Source: JAEYXS01 sp943367715 (GTDB lineage Bacteria > Verrucomicrobiota > Verrucomicrobiia > Limisphaerales > JAEYXS01). Taken from it: 64,000 nt of DNA. The stretch covers positions 1-64,000 of the forward strand of contig CALRJY020000018.1 in NCBI GenBank assembly GCA_943367715.1. The letters run 5' to 3'. Below are positions 8,444-16,007 of the stretch, one piece after another; the first letter of the stretch is position 1; each line of letters starts with the position of its first letter. The notes under the pieces were generated by a model, which saw nothing but the letters and a program-made list of their open reading frames with translations, did no database searches and had not been told where the DNA came from. The position numbers were made by a program, and so were the translations under genes.

Positions 8444-8468
8444 TCTGGAACTGACGGTTTAATTCTTC

Positions 8469-8499
8469 AAGAGGCACTCGTAAGAGTGCCTCTTTTTTT
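8469..8499 (+). terminator. Rho-independent terminator of the pseudopilin gene
   Basis: An 11-bp stem (8469-8479 with 8484-8494) with loop GTAA is followed by a T run to 8499. It lies 25 bases after the pilin stop. Confidence 0.88.
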
Positions 8500-8548
8500 G
8501 TGCTTTTTAAGGGAAAACGAGTTTTCGAACTCTGAACGCCGCCGAAGA

Positions 8549-9517
8549 TTAAACGGATTCGGCAGTGACCTGAATGATCCTCGACAGGGGAGTTTCAGGG
8601 CGAAAGCCGGTCAGGTTTTCCAGCTTTTGCACCGAGGGTTTGCGCCGCAGCATATCTTCAAAGCCGGCGGGATAGACTTCGTTGTAGGGCTTCAGGACAA
8701 TTTCCGAACGTGAGTTGAGTAATTGAATCGTGCGTTGCGCTAGTTCGTGGATGGAAACTTCTTCTGTGCTGCCGATATTAATGACTTCGCCAATGGCGGC
8801 AGGCGTTTGCGACAATCGTAGCAGGGCTTCAACTGTGTCACCCACAAAACAAAAACAACGGGTTTGTTCGCCATTTCCATAAACCAAGATGGGTTTGTTT
8901 GCTTTGGCGGCGGCGATAAAACGCGGCAAAACCATGCCATAATGGCCGGTTTGTCGGGGGCCTACGGTGTTGAATAAACGAACGACCGTAGCGGGCAGTT
9001 GTTTTTCCTTGTGGTAGGCCAAGGCCAGAAACTCATCCATCAGTTTGGAGCACGCGTAAGACCAGCGTCCCAGATGTGGTGGCCCAATGGTCAAATCATC
9101 CTGCTCGGAGAATTCCGCCTTGCTGCTCTTGCCGTAAACTTCGGAGGTGGACGTGATCAGCACGGGCACACCGGTTTTGCTGGCCGCGGTCAGGACGGCT
9201 TCGGTTTCGCGGAGATTATTTTCAATCGTATAGATCGGAGAGCGTACGACCAGCTCCACGCCTACGGCTGCGGCGAGGTGGAACACTTGCTTGCTTCCGA
9301 CCAGATGTTTTTCCAAGTCTGGCAGTTCGGAAACGCGTGCCTGGATAGTGCTCAGATTGGCGTGAGTGCTGAAGCTGGCCAGATTCTCCCAGCGACCGGT
9401 GGAGACATCATCGATCACCAGCACTTTTTCCCCGCTGGCCAGCAGACGCTGCACAAGATGGGAGCCGATGAATCCCGCGCCGCCCGTTACTACTATGTGA
9501 CCTGTCCGGTTGTTCAT
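8549..9517 (-). CDS. NAD-dependent sugar epimerase/dehydratase (extended SDR family)
   Basis: A 322-residue nucleotide-sugar enzyme. The Rossmann motif GGAGFIGSHL binds NAD(P) near the start, followed by VFHLAA, the catalytic Ser/Thr region ITSTSEVYG and the active-site YACSK. RLFNTVGPRQ and RCFCFVGDTVEAL are substrate-side motifs shared by UDP-glucuronate decarboxylases and UDP-glucose 4-epimerases. The strongest resemblance is to the decarboxylase-like group, but substrate cannot be fixed. I start at ATG 9517 (MNNRTGH) rather than 9571 because the longer form would place a terminator-like hairpin (9548-9569) inside the coding region and adds residues unlike the family. It is convergent with the pilin gene and divergent from nuoB. 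Confidence 0.82.
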   Translation of the reverse strand: MNNRTGHIVVTGGAGFIGSHLVQRLLASGEKVLVIDDVSTGRWENLASFSTHANLSTIQARVSELPDLEKHLVGSKQVFHLAAAVGVELVVRSPIYTIENNLRETEAVLTAASKTGVPVLITSTSEVYGKSSKAEFSEQDDLTIGPPHLGRWSYACSKLMDEFLALAYHKEKQLPATVVRLFNTVGPRQTGHYGMVLPRFIAAAKANKPILVYGNGEQTRCFCFVGDTVEALLRLSQTPAAIGEVINIGSTEEVSIHELAQRTIQLLNSRSEIVLKPYNEVYPAGFEDMLRRKPSVQKLENLTGFRPETPLSRIIQVTAESV

Positions 9518-9544
9518 TTGCAGCAGCCCAAAGTTGGTTTCTCT

Positions 9545-9569
9545 AAAAAACACGCCAGCTTCGGCTGGC
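9545..9569 (-). terminator. Terminator-like hairpin in the leader of the epimerase gene (possible attenuator)
   Basis: On the minus strand GCCAGC, CGAA, GCTGGC is followed by GTG and six T (the A run at 9545-9550 of the plus strand). It lies 28 bases upstream of the proposed ATG 9517, so transcripts for the epimerase would cross it. It may be a leader attenuator or the end of a short upstream RNA. Confidence 0.4.
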
Positions 9570-9692
9570 ATATCCGTGACCGTGTCGGCTTAAGTTGCCG
9601 GAAGAAGGTGTGAGGTGCCAATTCCTTTTCGGGTGATAATTTGCGTCAAGTAGCAGGCCTTAACAGCGACGTTGAAATCCTCTTCAAATAGC

Positions 9693-9710
9693 TTGTGAAA
9701 AAAATCACAA
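9693..9710. promoter_or_regulatory. CRP/FNR-type operator upstream of the nuo operon
   Basis: TTGTGA-AAAAAA-TCACAA is a perfect palindrome with the half site TGTGA and the 6-base spacer of the CRP family consensus. It lies 63 bases before the nuoB ATG. A possible promoter downstream is TTGCGT (9716-9721) and CATAGT (9738-9743) with a 16-base gap, which would put the site close to position -48. The regulator itself is not in this window. Confidence 0.55.
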
Positions 9711-9773
9711 ACTTCTTGCGTCAATGTTCCGCAACGGCATAGTTGGGCGTCTGTTGCGGATGCGGCATGTGTT

Positions 9774-10301
9774 ATGCAAACGAGCACGGAAATAGGCTAC
9801 AATTCTAAGGTCGAAGGCGAAGTAATTGTCACTCGCGTGGATGCGGCTCTGAACTGGTTTCGCAAGAACTCGGTCTGGCCGATGCCCATGGGTTTGGCCT
9901 GCTGCGCCATCGAATTGATGGCCGCCGGTGCCAGCCGCTATGATATTTCCCGCTTCGGCTCGGAAGTGATGCGTTTTTCTCCCCGCCAATCCGACGTGAT
10001 GGTCGTGGCGGGCACGGTGACTTACAAAATGGCCTTGGCGGTGCGTCGTATTTACGACCAGATGCCGGAGCCGAAGTGGGTCATCGCCATGGGAGCTTGC
10101 GCTTCTACGGGCGGTATGTATCGCAGTTACGCGGTGCTGCAAGGTGTGGATAACATTGTTCCTGTGGACGTCTATGTGGCGGGTTGCCCGCCGCGTCCAG
10201 AAGCCTTGCTCGACGCTCTGATGAAGTTGCAGGCGAAAATCGCGACCCAACCAGTCGTGAAGGATTTGGTCATTTCGACGTCCGGTAAGCAGGCTGCATA
10301 A
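9774..10301 (+). CDS. nuoB: NADH-quinone oxidoreductase subunit B
   Basis: A subunit of the peripheral arm of complex I that holds cluster N2, the last iron-sulfur centre before quinone. The four ligands are visible: the tandem Cys43-Cys44 in GLACCAIE, Cys109 in MGACAS and Cys138 in AGCPPRPE. At 175 residues it has the usual length. It is the first gene of the nuo cluster here, since no nuoA-like frame lies between it and the divergent epimerase gene. A CRP-like palindrome sits in its upstream region. nuoC follows 30 bases later. Confidence 0.96.
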   Translation: MQTSTEIGYNSKVEGEVIVTRVDAALNWFRKNSVWPMPMGLACCAIELMAAGASRYDISRFGSEVMRFSPRQSDVMVVAGTVTYKMALAVRRIYDQMPEPKWVIAMGACASTGGMYRSYAVLQGVDNIVPVDVYVAGCPPRPEALLDALMKLQAKIATQPVVKDLVISTSGKQAA

Positions 10302-10331
10302 GCGCCTGATAATCAATAAGTTTTCTTTACC

Positions 10332-10913
10332 ATGTCCGCTTTGGATCTGGCACAAAAATTAAAGGCTCAATTCGGCGATTTGCTGACTATCGCACCGGAA
10401 TTTCGTTCTGAAATCACGGTGCTGGTGGCGGACGCCCAGAAGATTGCCGAGGTCTGCGCCTTCGCCAAGAAGGAGCTCGGATGCGATTACCTCATCGATA
10501 TCAGCAGTCTTGACCATTACGGTGATGATCCGCGTTTCACCGTGGTCTATGAACTTTCTGGTCTTGGTCATAATAGCCACGTGCGTCTGAAGACCAATCT
10601 GAGCGAAGAAAAGGCTCAAATCCCGACCGTAACGACCGTTTGGCGCACCGCCAACTGGCATGAGCGTGAGATTTACGACATGATGGGCATTCAATTCACG
10701 GGACACCCTGACTTGCGCCGTATCTTGATGTGGGATGGATATCCATATTTCCCTCTGCGCAAAGACTTTCCGTTGGCGGGCAAGCCCAGTGATTTGCCGA
10801 CCGTGGCATTCACCAAGCCCGCTCCGTTGGAAGGGGGACCGTTCGTCACGTTGCCCGGTGGTAAAGACTCCATCGCCCGTGAGCCGCGTGCCCGTATCCC
10901 TGAACAGAATTAG
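10332..10913 (+). CDS. nuoC: NADH-quinone oxidoreductase subunit C
   Basis: The 30-kDa subunit of the peripheral arm; it carries no cofactor and packs against NuoB and NuoD. The signature WREAxWHEREIYDMMGIxFxGHPDLRRI is seen near residues 95-135 as TANWHEREIYDMMGI and GHPDLRRILM, followed by YPFRKDFPL-like residues. It is a separate protein of 193 residues and is not fused to NuoD as in E. coli. The C-terminal tail after the conserved domain is Pro/Gly-rich. It lies 11 bases before nuoD. Confidence 0.95.
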   Translation: MSALDLAQKLKAQFGDLLTIAPEFRSEITVLVADAQKIAEVCAFAKKELGCDYLIDISSLDHYGDDPRFTVVYELSGLGHNSHVRLKTNLSEEKAQIPTVTTVWRTANWHEREIYDMMGIQFTGHPDLRRILMWDGYPYFPLRKDFPLAGKPSDLPTVAFTKPAPLEGGPFVTLPGGKDSIAREPRARIPEQN

Positions 10914-10924
10914 CCGATTAGCGA

Positions 10925-12193
10925 ATGAGCACGGTCCACGAAATCGAATTTAAAGACGCCACCGCCCGTGCGGCGAGTGCACTGGCGAATTCGCCGGTCG
11001 CTGCCGATGACGGCGAGATGGTGGGCGAGAAGATGGTCCTGAACATGGGGCCATCACATCCGGCTACCCATGGTGTGCTGCGCATCATCCTGGAGCTGGA
11101 TGGTGAGATCATTTCCAAGGCGGTTCCCGACGTCGGTTATCTGCATCGCGGTGACGAAAAGATCGCGGAGAACATGACGTATAACCAGTTCATCCCGTAC
11201 ACGGATCGCCTGGATTACCTCGCGCCGATGTCGAACAACGTCGCCTACGTGATGGCGGTGGAGAAGCTCTTGGGCATCGAGAAGCAGATCACGGAACGTT
11301 GCCAATACATCCGCGTCATCTGCTGCGAATTGGGGCGCATCCAGGCGCATTTGCTGGGCTTGGGCGCCTTCGCTATGGATGTCGGTGCGCTGACCGTCTT
11401 CCTGCACACGTTCACGGAACGGGAAAAGATTTATAACCTCTGTGAATCGCTGACGGGTGCCCGTTTCACCACGAGCTACACTCGGGTGGGTGGCCTTTCC
11501 CGCGATATCCCGCCGGGCTGGGAACAGCAGTTGCGCCAGTTCTGCGATGAGGTGGAAGTGAATTTTGACGAGAGTGAGCAATTGCTCACGCGTAACCCGA
11601 TCTTCGTGGACCGCACGAAAGATTTGGGCGTTATCTCCAAGGAGATGGCGATCGATTACGGTCTGTCCGGTCCGAACTTACGCGGCAGTGGGGTGAATCA
11701 CGATCTGCGCAAGGCCTCGCCTTACTTGGTTTACGACCGTCTCCAGTTCGATATCCCGGTCGGGTCTGTGGGTGATTGCTATGACCGTTATCTCGTCCGT
11801 ATGGAAGAGATGCGGCAGAGCGTGCGTATCATCCGCCAGTGCCTGGATCAATTGCCCGGCGGCCCGATCAATGTCCCTGATGGCAAGATCATCCTGCCGC
11901 CGAAGGACAAGGTCATGACCAAGATGGAAGAGCTGATCCATCAGTTCATGCTGGTGACGCAAGGCCAGAATGCGCCTGCCGGTGAAGTCTATTTCGGGGC
12001 GGAAAACCCGAAGGGCGAACTGGGCTTTTATATTTGCAGCAAAGGTGGCGGCACGCCGTTCCGGCTGAAGATCCGCGCGCCATCGTTTGTGAATCTCAGC
12101 GTTTTGGCCGAGCTGATGCCCGGCCACATGATGAGCGATACGGTCGCGATCTTAGGTTCGCTCGATTTCGTGATGGGTGAGTGTGACCGCTAG
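10925..12193 (+). CDS. nuoD: NADH-quinone oxidoreductase subunit D
   Basis: The 49-kDa subunit that forms the quinone-binding cavity together with NuoB. NMGPSHPATHGVLR starts the conserved part at about residue 40, followed by PDVGYLHRGDEKIAE and YTDRLDYLAPMSNN. The C-terminal end MGECDR is the remnant of the hydrogenase metal site ending common to the family. The 38-residue leader before the conserved start is Ala-rich and not typical, but ATG 10925 is the only reasonable start. At 422 residues the length is normal. It follows nuoC closely and precedes nuoE. Confidence 0.96.
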   Translation: MSTVHEIEFKDATARAASALANSPVAADDGEMVGEKMVLNMGPSHPATHGVLRIILELDGEIISKAVPDVGYLHRGDEKIAENMTYNQFIPYTDRLDYLAPMSNNVAYVMAVEKLLGIEKQITERCQYIRVICCELGRIQAHLLGLGAFAMDVGALTVFLHTFTEREKIYNLCESLTGARFTTSYTRVGGLSRDIPPGWEQQLRQFCDEVEVNFDESEQLLTRNPIFVDRTKDLGVISKEMAIDYGLSGPNLRGSGVNHDLRKASPYLVYDRLQFDIPVGSVGDCYDRYLVRMEEMRQSVRIIRQCLDQLPGGPINVPDGKIILPPKDKVMTKMEELIHQFMLVTQGQNAPAGEVYFGAENPKGELGFYICSKGGGTPFRLKIRAPSFVNLSVLAELMPGHMMSDTVAILGSLDFVMGECDR

Positions 12194-12214
12194 TTTTTGC
12201 AGAGGAAACTGAAC

Positions 12215-12703
12215 ATGAGTTTTACGGTTACAGCCAGTTTTGAAGCCGAGATTGATGAGCTGATCTCGCACTATCCGGTGAACAAGCGGAGTGCGTCGCT
12301 CATGCTTTTGCACGCGGTGCAGGAGCAGTATGGCTATATCTCGAAAGAGGCCATCGAGTGGATCGCCGGCAAGCTCGGGCTCCAGCCCATCAACGTGTAT
12401 GAGTTGGTGACGTTTTACCCGATGTTCCGTCAGGAACAGCCGGGCAAGTACGTGCTGAAGGTCTGCCGCACGTTGAGCTGCGCGCTCGGTGGCTCACACA
12501 AGCTGCATAACCACCTGTGCGACAAGTTCGGCATGGACCCGCACAAGCACGGTTTACAGACGTCGAAAGACGGCAAGTTTTCGGTCGAGTTCGTGGAGTG
12601 TCTGGCCAGTTGCGGAACCGCACCGGTCATGATGTGCAATGAAGACTTCCACGAAGGTGTCAGCCACGAAAAGGCTGAGGAAATTTTGAAGAAGTGCTCA
12701 TGA
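12215..12703 (+). CDS. nuoE: NADH-quinone oxidoreductase subunit E
   Basis: The thioredoxin-like 24-kDa subunit of the NADH dehydrogenase module, holding the 2Fe-2S cluster N1a. The ligands are Cys84 and Cys89 (CRTLSC) and Cys129 and Cys133 (CLASC). I start at ATG 12215 because AGAGGAAA lies seven bases before it; the TTG at 12197 would add only six residues. The protein has 162 residues, usual for the family. Three bases after its stop region begins a tRNA-Gln gene on the other strand, which separates it from nuoF. Confidence 0.95.
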   Translation: MSFTVTASFEAEIDELISHYPVNKRSASLMLLHAVQEQYGYISKEAIEWIAGKLGLQPINVYELVTFYPMFRQEQPGKYVLKVCRTLSCALGGSHKLHNHLCDKFGMDPHKHGLQTSKDGKFSVEFVECLASCGTAPVMMCNEDFHEGVSHEKAEEILKKCS

Positions 12704-12705
12704 AG

Positions 12706-12779
12706 TGGCTGCCCGACATGGATTCGAACCATGACAAACAGATTCAGAATCTGTTGTGCTACCGTTACACCATCGGGCA
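12706..12779 (-). tRNA. tRNA-Gln (anticodon CTG)
   Basis: Read on the minus strand this is a 74-base tRNA including CCA (12706-12708). The acceptor stem TGCCCGA pairs with TCGGGCA, the U1-A72 pair and discriminator G fit glutamine, the T arm carries TTCGAAT, and the anticodon loop TTCTGAA gives CTG. It lies inside the nuo operon, between nuoE and nuoF, in the opposite direction. Confidence 0.93.
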
Positions 12780-12795
12780 ATCCAGAGCGCGGAGA

Positions 12796-12823
12796 AACGT
12801 AGAGGTTTTCAGTTTTTAGTCAA
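12796..12823 (-). promoter_or_regulatory. Probable sigma-70 promoter of tRNA-Gln
   Basis: On the minus strand TTGACT (12818-12823) and TACGTT (12796-12801) are 16 bases apart and lie 17 bases before the tRNA. It falls in the region just before the nuoF start codon at 12833, so it would work against the direction of the nuo operon. Confidence 0.55.
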
Positions 12824-12832
12824 GCTGTTGCT

Positions 12833-14260
12833 ATGCCGCAGGAATTTAAATTAATTTTGAAGAACGCCGACTCGCCGGGCTACACGCCGGATATCGAGTG
12901 CTACGTGCGTCACGGCGGCTATGAGGAGTTGAAGAAGTCGCTCGCCTTGCAGGTCAAGGAACTGGCCGAAGGCAAGAAGCAGACGCCCCAGGAGCAGATC
13001 CGCGATGAAGTGCTGAAGTCCGGTCTGCGTGGTCGTGGCGGCGCCGGTTTCTCGGCTGGTCTCAAGTGGTCGTTCGTGGATCGCAAGAGCGGCAAGCCTA
13101 TCTACCTGATTTGCAACGCTGACGAATCCGAACCAGGCACGTTCAAAGACCGTCAGATCCTGCATAAAGACCCGCATCAGTTGATCGAGGGCATGATCAT
13201 TTCCTGCTTCGCGAATGACGTGAAGCTGGCCTACATCTACATCCGCGGCGAGTTCCCGCAGGGTGCCAAGATCTTGAATCAGGCGCTGAAAGAAGCGCGT
13301 GAAAAAGGCTTCTTGGGCAAGAACATCTTGGGCACAGGCGTGGAGTGCGAGATTTACGTCCATCGCGGCGCTGGTGCTTACATTTGCGGTGAAGAAACTG
13401 GGTTGATCGAATCGCTGGAAGGCAAGCGCGCCTATCCGCGCATCAAGCCGCCGTATTTCCCGGCCGTCCTCGGTCTCTACATGTGCCCGACCATCGTGAA
13501 CAACGTGGAGACGTTGTGCCACGTGAAGCACATCATGAAGATGGGCGCGGGCGAATACGCCAAGATCGGCACGCCGAACAATACCGGCACACGTATCGTG
13601 AGCTTGAGCGGTCTGGTGAACAAACCCGGCTATTACGAAGTGGAAGTCGGCAAGGCCACGATCGGTGAACTGATTTTTGATCCGCAGTTCGGCAACGGTC
13701 TGCGTCCGGGCCGCACCTTGAAGGCCATCATCCCTGGTGGTTCGTCCTCCAAGATTTTGAAGGCGGGCGAGAAGTATAAGCTCAAGAAAAAGGCCGCGGA
13801 TGGCCAGATGGTCACGGTGGATACTGATCTGCTCGATCTGCCTTACGATTTCGACTCGCTCATGCAAGCGGGCACGATGTCCGGTTCCGGGGCGATCATC
13901 GTGATGGATGATTCCGTGGACATCGTGGAAGCGCTCGCGAATCTCTCCGAGTTCTACGCGCACGAGAGCTGCGGCCAATGCACGCCGTGCCGCGAAGGTT
14001 CGCTGTGGATGAGCAAGGCCCTGCACCGCATGACCCATGGTCATGGCCGGAAGCAGGATGCGGATTACCTCCTGAACATTGCCCAGAATATCCAAGGCCG
14101 CACGATCTGCGCCTTCGGTGAAGCCTGCGCCTGGCCGGTGCTGAGCTTCGTGAAGAAGTTCAAAGAAGATTTTGAAGCGAAGGGTGCGGCGGATGAGGCG
14201 AAACACGGTGGCGCCGGTCCGTCCAAGGACATGAAAATCGCCGCCAGCCCGAATCACTGA
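12833..14260 (+). CDS. nuoF: NADH-quinone oxidoreductase subunit F
   Basis: The 51-kDa subunit that oxidises NADH with FMN and passes electrons to cluster N3. GLRGRGGAGFSAGLKW (about residues 63-78) is the FMN/NADH-binding Gly-rich loop, and GAGAYICGEETGLIESLEG is the second nucleotide motif. The 4Fe-4S ligands are in ESCGQCTPCREG near residue 380, with a further Cys in TICAFGEAC. The family ends shortly after; here about 25 extra Ala/Lys/Gly residues follow. With 475 residues it is slightly longer than usual. nuoG begins two bases after its stop. Confidence 0.96.
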   Translation: MPQEFKLILKNADSPGYTPDIECYVRHGGYEELKKSLALQVKELAEGKKQTPQEQIRDEVLKSGLRGRGGAGFSAGLKWSFVDRKSGKPIYLICNADESEPGTFKDRQILHKDPHQLIEGMIISCFANDVKLAYIYIRGEFPQGAKILNQALKEAREKGFLGKNILGTGVECEIYVHRGAGAYICGEETGLIESLEGKRAYPRIKPPYFPAVLGLYMCPTIVNNVETLCHVKHIMKMGAGEYAKIGTPNNTGTRIVSLSGLVNKPGYYEVEVGKATIGELIFDPQFGNGLRPGRTLKAIIPGGSSSKILKAGEKYKLKKKAADGQMVTVDTDLLDLPYDFDSLMQAGTMSGSGAIIVMDDSVDIVEALANLSEFYAHESCGQCTPCREGSLWMSKALHRMTHGHGRKQDADYLLNIAQNIQGRTICAFGEACAWPVLSFVKKFKEDFEAKGAADEAKHGGAGPSKDMKIAASPNH

Positions 14261-14262
14261 CC

Positions 14263-15993
14263 ATGTCTAACGCTGCGACAACGGAAACGAAACCGGCCGC
14301 TCCTGTGGCTCCGCCGCCCGACACCATCCGCATCAAAGTGGATGGCCGCGACATCGACGTCCCGAAGATGATGCCCGACTGGCAGGGCAAGATGGTGCCG
14401 ACCACCATGCTGCAAGCCTGCCAGATCGCCGGTGGCGAAGTGCCGCATTATTGCTATCATCCGAAGCTGCCCATCGCCGGTAACTGCCGCATGTGCCTCG
14501 TCGAGTTCGGCACGCCGATGGTCGGTCCGGACCGCAAGCCTGTCTTGAACGAAGACGGCTCGCCGAAGATCGCGAAGTCCGTGCTGCCTTACGAGCCCAG
14601 CACGCCGCGTGGTGCGATCGCCTGCGCGACGCCCATCTCGCCGGGCATGGAGATCTATCCGAATTCCGCCGCCACGAAGCAGATGCGCGAGGCGGTCTTG
14701 GAATCGCTGCTCATCAATCACCCGCTGGATTGCCCGATCTGCGATCAGGCCGGTGAATGCAAGCTGCAGGAATATTCCGTCGAGCACGGGCAGGCCGCGA
14801 GCAAGTTCGTGGAAGCCAAGGTGCACAAGCCCAAGGCTGTTGACCTCGGACCACGGATCATTCTTGATGACGAACGTTGCGTGCTTTGCACCCGTTGCAT
14901 CCGTTTCACGAAAGATGTCGTGGGGGATGACAAGCTGGGTATCGTGAATCGTGGTAGCTACAACACGATCGCCGCGTATCCGGGCACGAAGTTCGATAAC
15001 AACTACACGCTCAACACCGTGGACATCTGTCCGGTGGGCGCGTTGACCTCGAAAGATTTCCGCTTCCAGATGCGCGTTTGGTTCCTTAAGGAAGCCAAGA
15101 GCCTCTGCACAAGCTGCGGCACGGGTTGCAATATCGTGGTCGGCCAGCGCGAGAACAAAGTCTATCGCTACGAGCCGCGTGAAAACGATTCGGTGAATGG
15201 TCCGTGGATGTGCGACAGCGGCCGCTTGAATTACAAGTGGATCGGTCGCGCGGATCGTCTCTCCCAGCTCATCAAGAAACAGGGCGGCAAAGCGGAACGC
15301 GCCACGTGGACGACTGCCATCGGTGAGATTTCCGAGAAGCTGCGCAAGGCAGCGTCCGGTTCCGTGGCGATTGTCGCCTCGGCGCGTCAGACGAACGAAG
15401 AACTTTACCTGCTGAAGAAGCTCGCCACCAAGACCGGGGCGCTGACGGATTCCGTCGCCCGCAACGGGGAAGGGGACAGGTTGCTCGTCAGCGCGGACAA
15501 GAATCCGAACAGCAACGGGGCTCGCCTTACGGGCATCGCCGGTGCGGAACTCGGTGCAAACCTTGCGAAGATCGCGGAAGGCATCAAGAGCGGCAGCATC
15601 AAGACGCTCATCGTCTTCGGTGAAGATGTGACGAAGCACGGCATCAGCGCGGACTTGCTCGGCAAGCTCGAGTTGCTGGTGGTGAGCGACATCTTGCCGA
15701 ACAAGACGACGGAAGCGGCGCACTACCTGTTGCCGGGTTGCGCGCATGTCGAGAAGCGCGGTTCCTTCACGAATGTGAAAGGTCGCGTGCAGAAATTTAT
15801 GAAAGGTGTGGAAGCTCCTGGTGACGCGCGTGCGGAATGGGAATTCCTCCATGACCTCGTGTTCAATGTCACGGGCCAGAACGGCTTTGTGAGCATCGAA
15901 GGTCTGTTCAACCAGATGGCCAAGGAAGTTCCCGCGTTCAACGGGGTCACCTGGGCTTCACTCGGTGACAAGGGCGTCACCGTACAAATTTAG
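14263..15993 (+). CDS. nuoG: NADH-quinone oxidoreductase subunit G (short form)
   Basis: Iron-sulfur subunit of the peripheral arm. A ferredoxin-like 2Fe-2S site is formed by Cys64, Cys75, Cys78 and a Cys in AIACAT. CPICDQAGECKLQ follows (His-Cys3-type cluster N5 region), then CVLCTRCIRF for 4Fe-4S cluster N4, and CTSCGTGC with a distant Cys (PWMCDSG), the pattern for the extra cluster N7. The remaining molybdopterin-oxidoreductase-like part is short, so the whole protein has 576 residues while E. coli NuoG has about 900. The conserved PNKTTEAAHYLLPG end is present, hence it looks naturally compact rather than broken. Confidence 0.94.
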   Translation: MSNAATTETKPAAPVAPPPDTIRIKVDGRDIDVPKMMPDWQGKMVPTTMLQACQIAGGEVPHYCYHPKLPIAGNCRMCLVEFGTPMVGPDRKPVLNEDGSPKIAKSVLPYEPSTPRGAIACATPISPGMEIYPNSAATKQMREAVLESLLINHPLDCPICDQAGECKLQEYSVEHGQAASKFVEAKVHKPKAVDLGPRIILDDERCVLCTRCIRFTKDVVGDDKLGIVNRGSYNTIAAYPGTKFDNNYTLNTVDICPVGALTSKDFRFQMRVWFLKEAKSLCTSCGTGCNIVVGQRENKVYRYEPRENDSVNGPWMCDSGRLNYKWIGRADRLSQLIKKQGGKAERATWTTAIGEISEKLRKAASGSVAIVASARQTNEELYLLKKLATKTGALTDSVARNGEGDRLLVSADKNPNSNGARLTGIAGAELGANLAKIAEGIKSGSIKTLIVFGEDVTKHGISADLLGKLELLVVSDILPNKTTEAAHYLLPGCAHVEKRGSFTNVKGRVQKFMKGVEAPGDARAEWEFLHDLVFNVTGQNGFVSIEGLFNQMAKEVPAFNGVTWASLGDKGVTVQI

Positions 15994-16007
15994 ACGGAGC
16001 AGGTTAA

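Noticed and set aside
9716..9734. Second inverted repeat TTGCG-N9-CGCAA before nuoB as an operator
   Set aside because: Arms of only five bases; may be chance, though it overlaps the possible promoter.
12851..14257. Minus-strand open frame of 468 codons
   Set aside because: Shadow of nuoF; composition rich in Arg, His and Gln as expected for antisense of a GC-rich gene.
14254..15852. Minus-strand open frame of 532 codons
   Set aside because: Shadow of nuoG; no motif and wrong direction for the operon.
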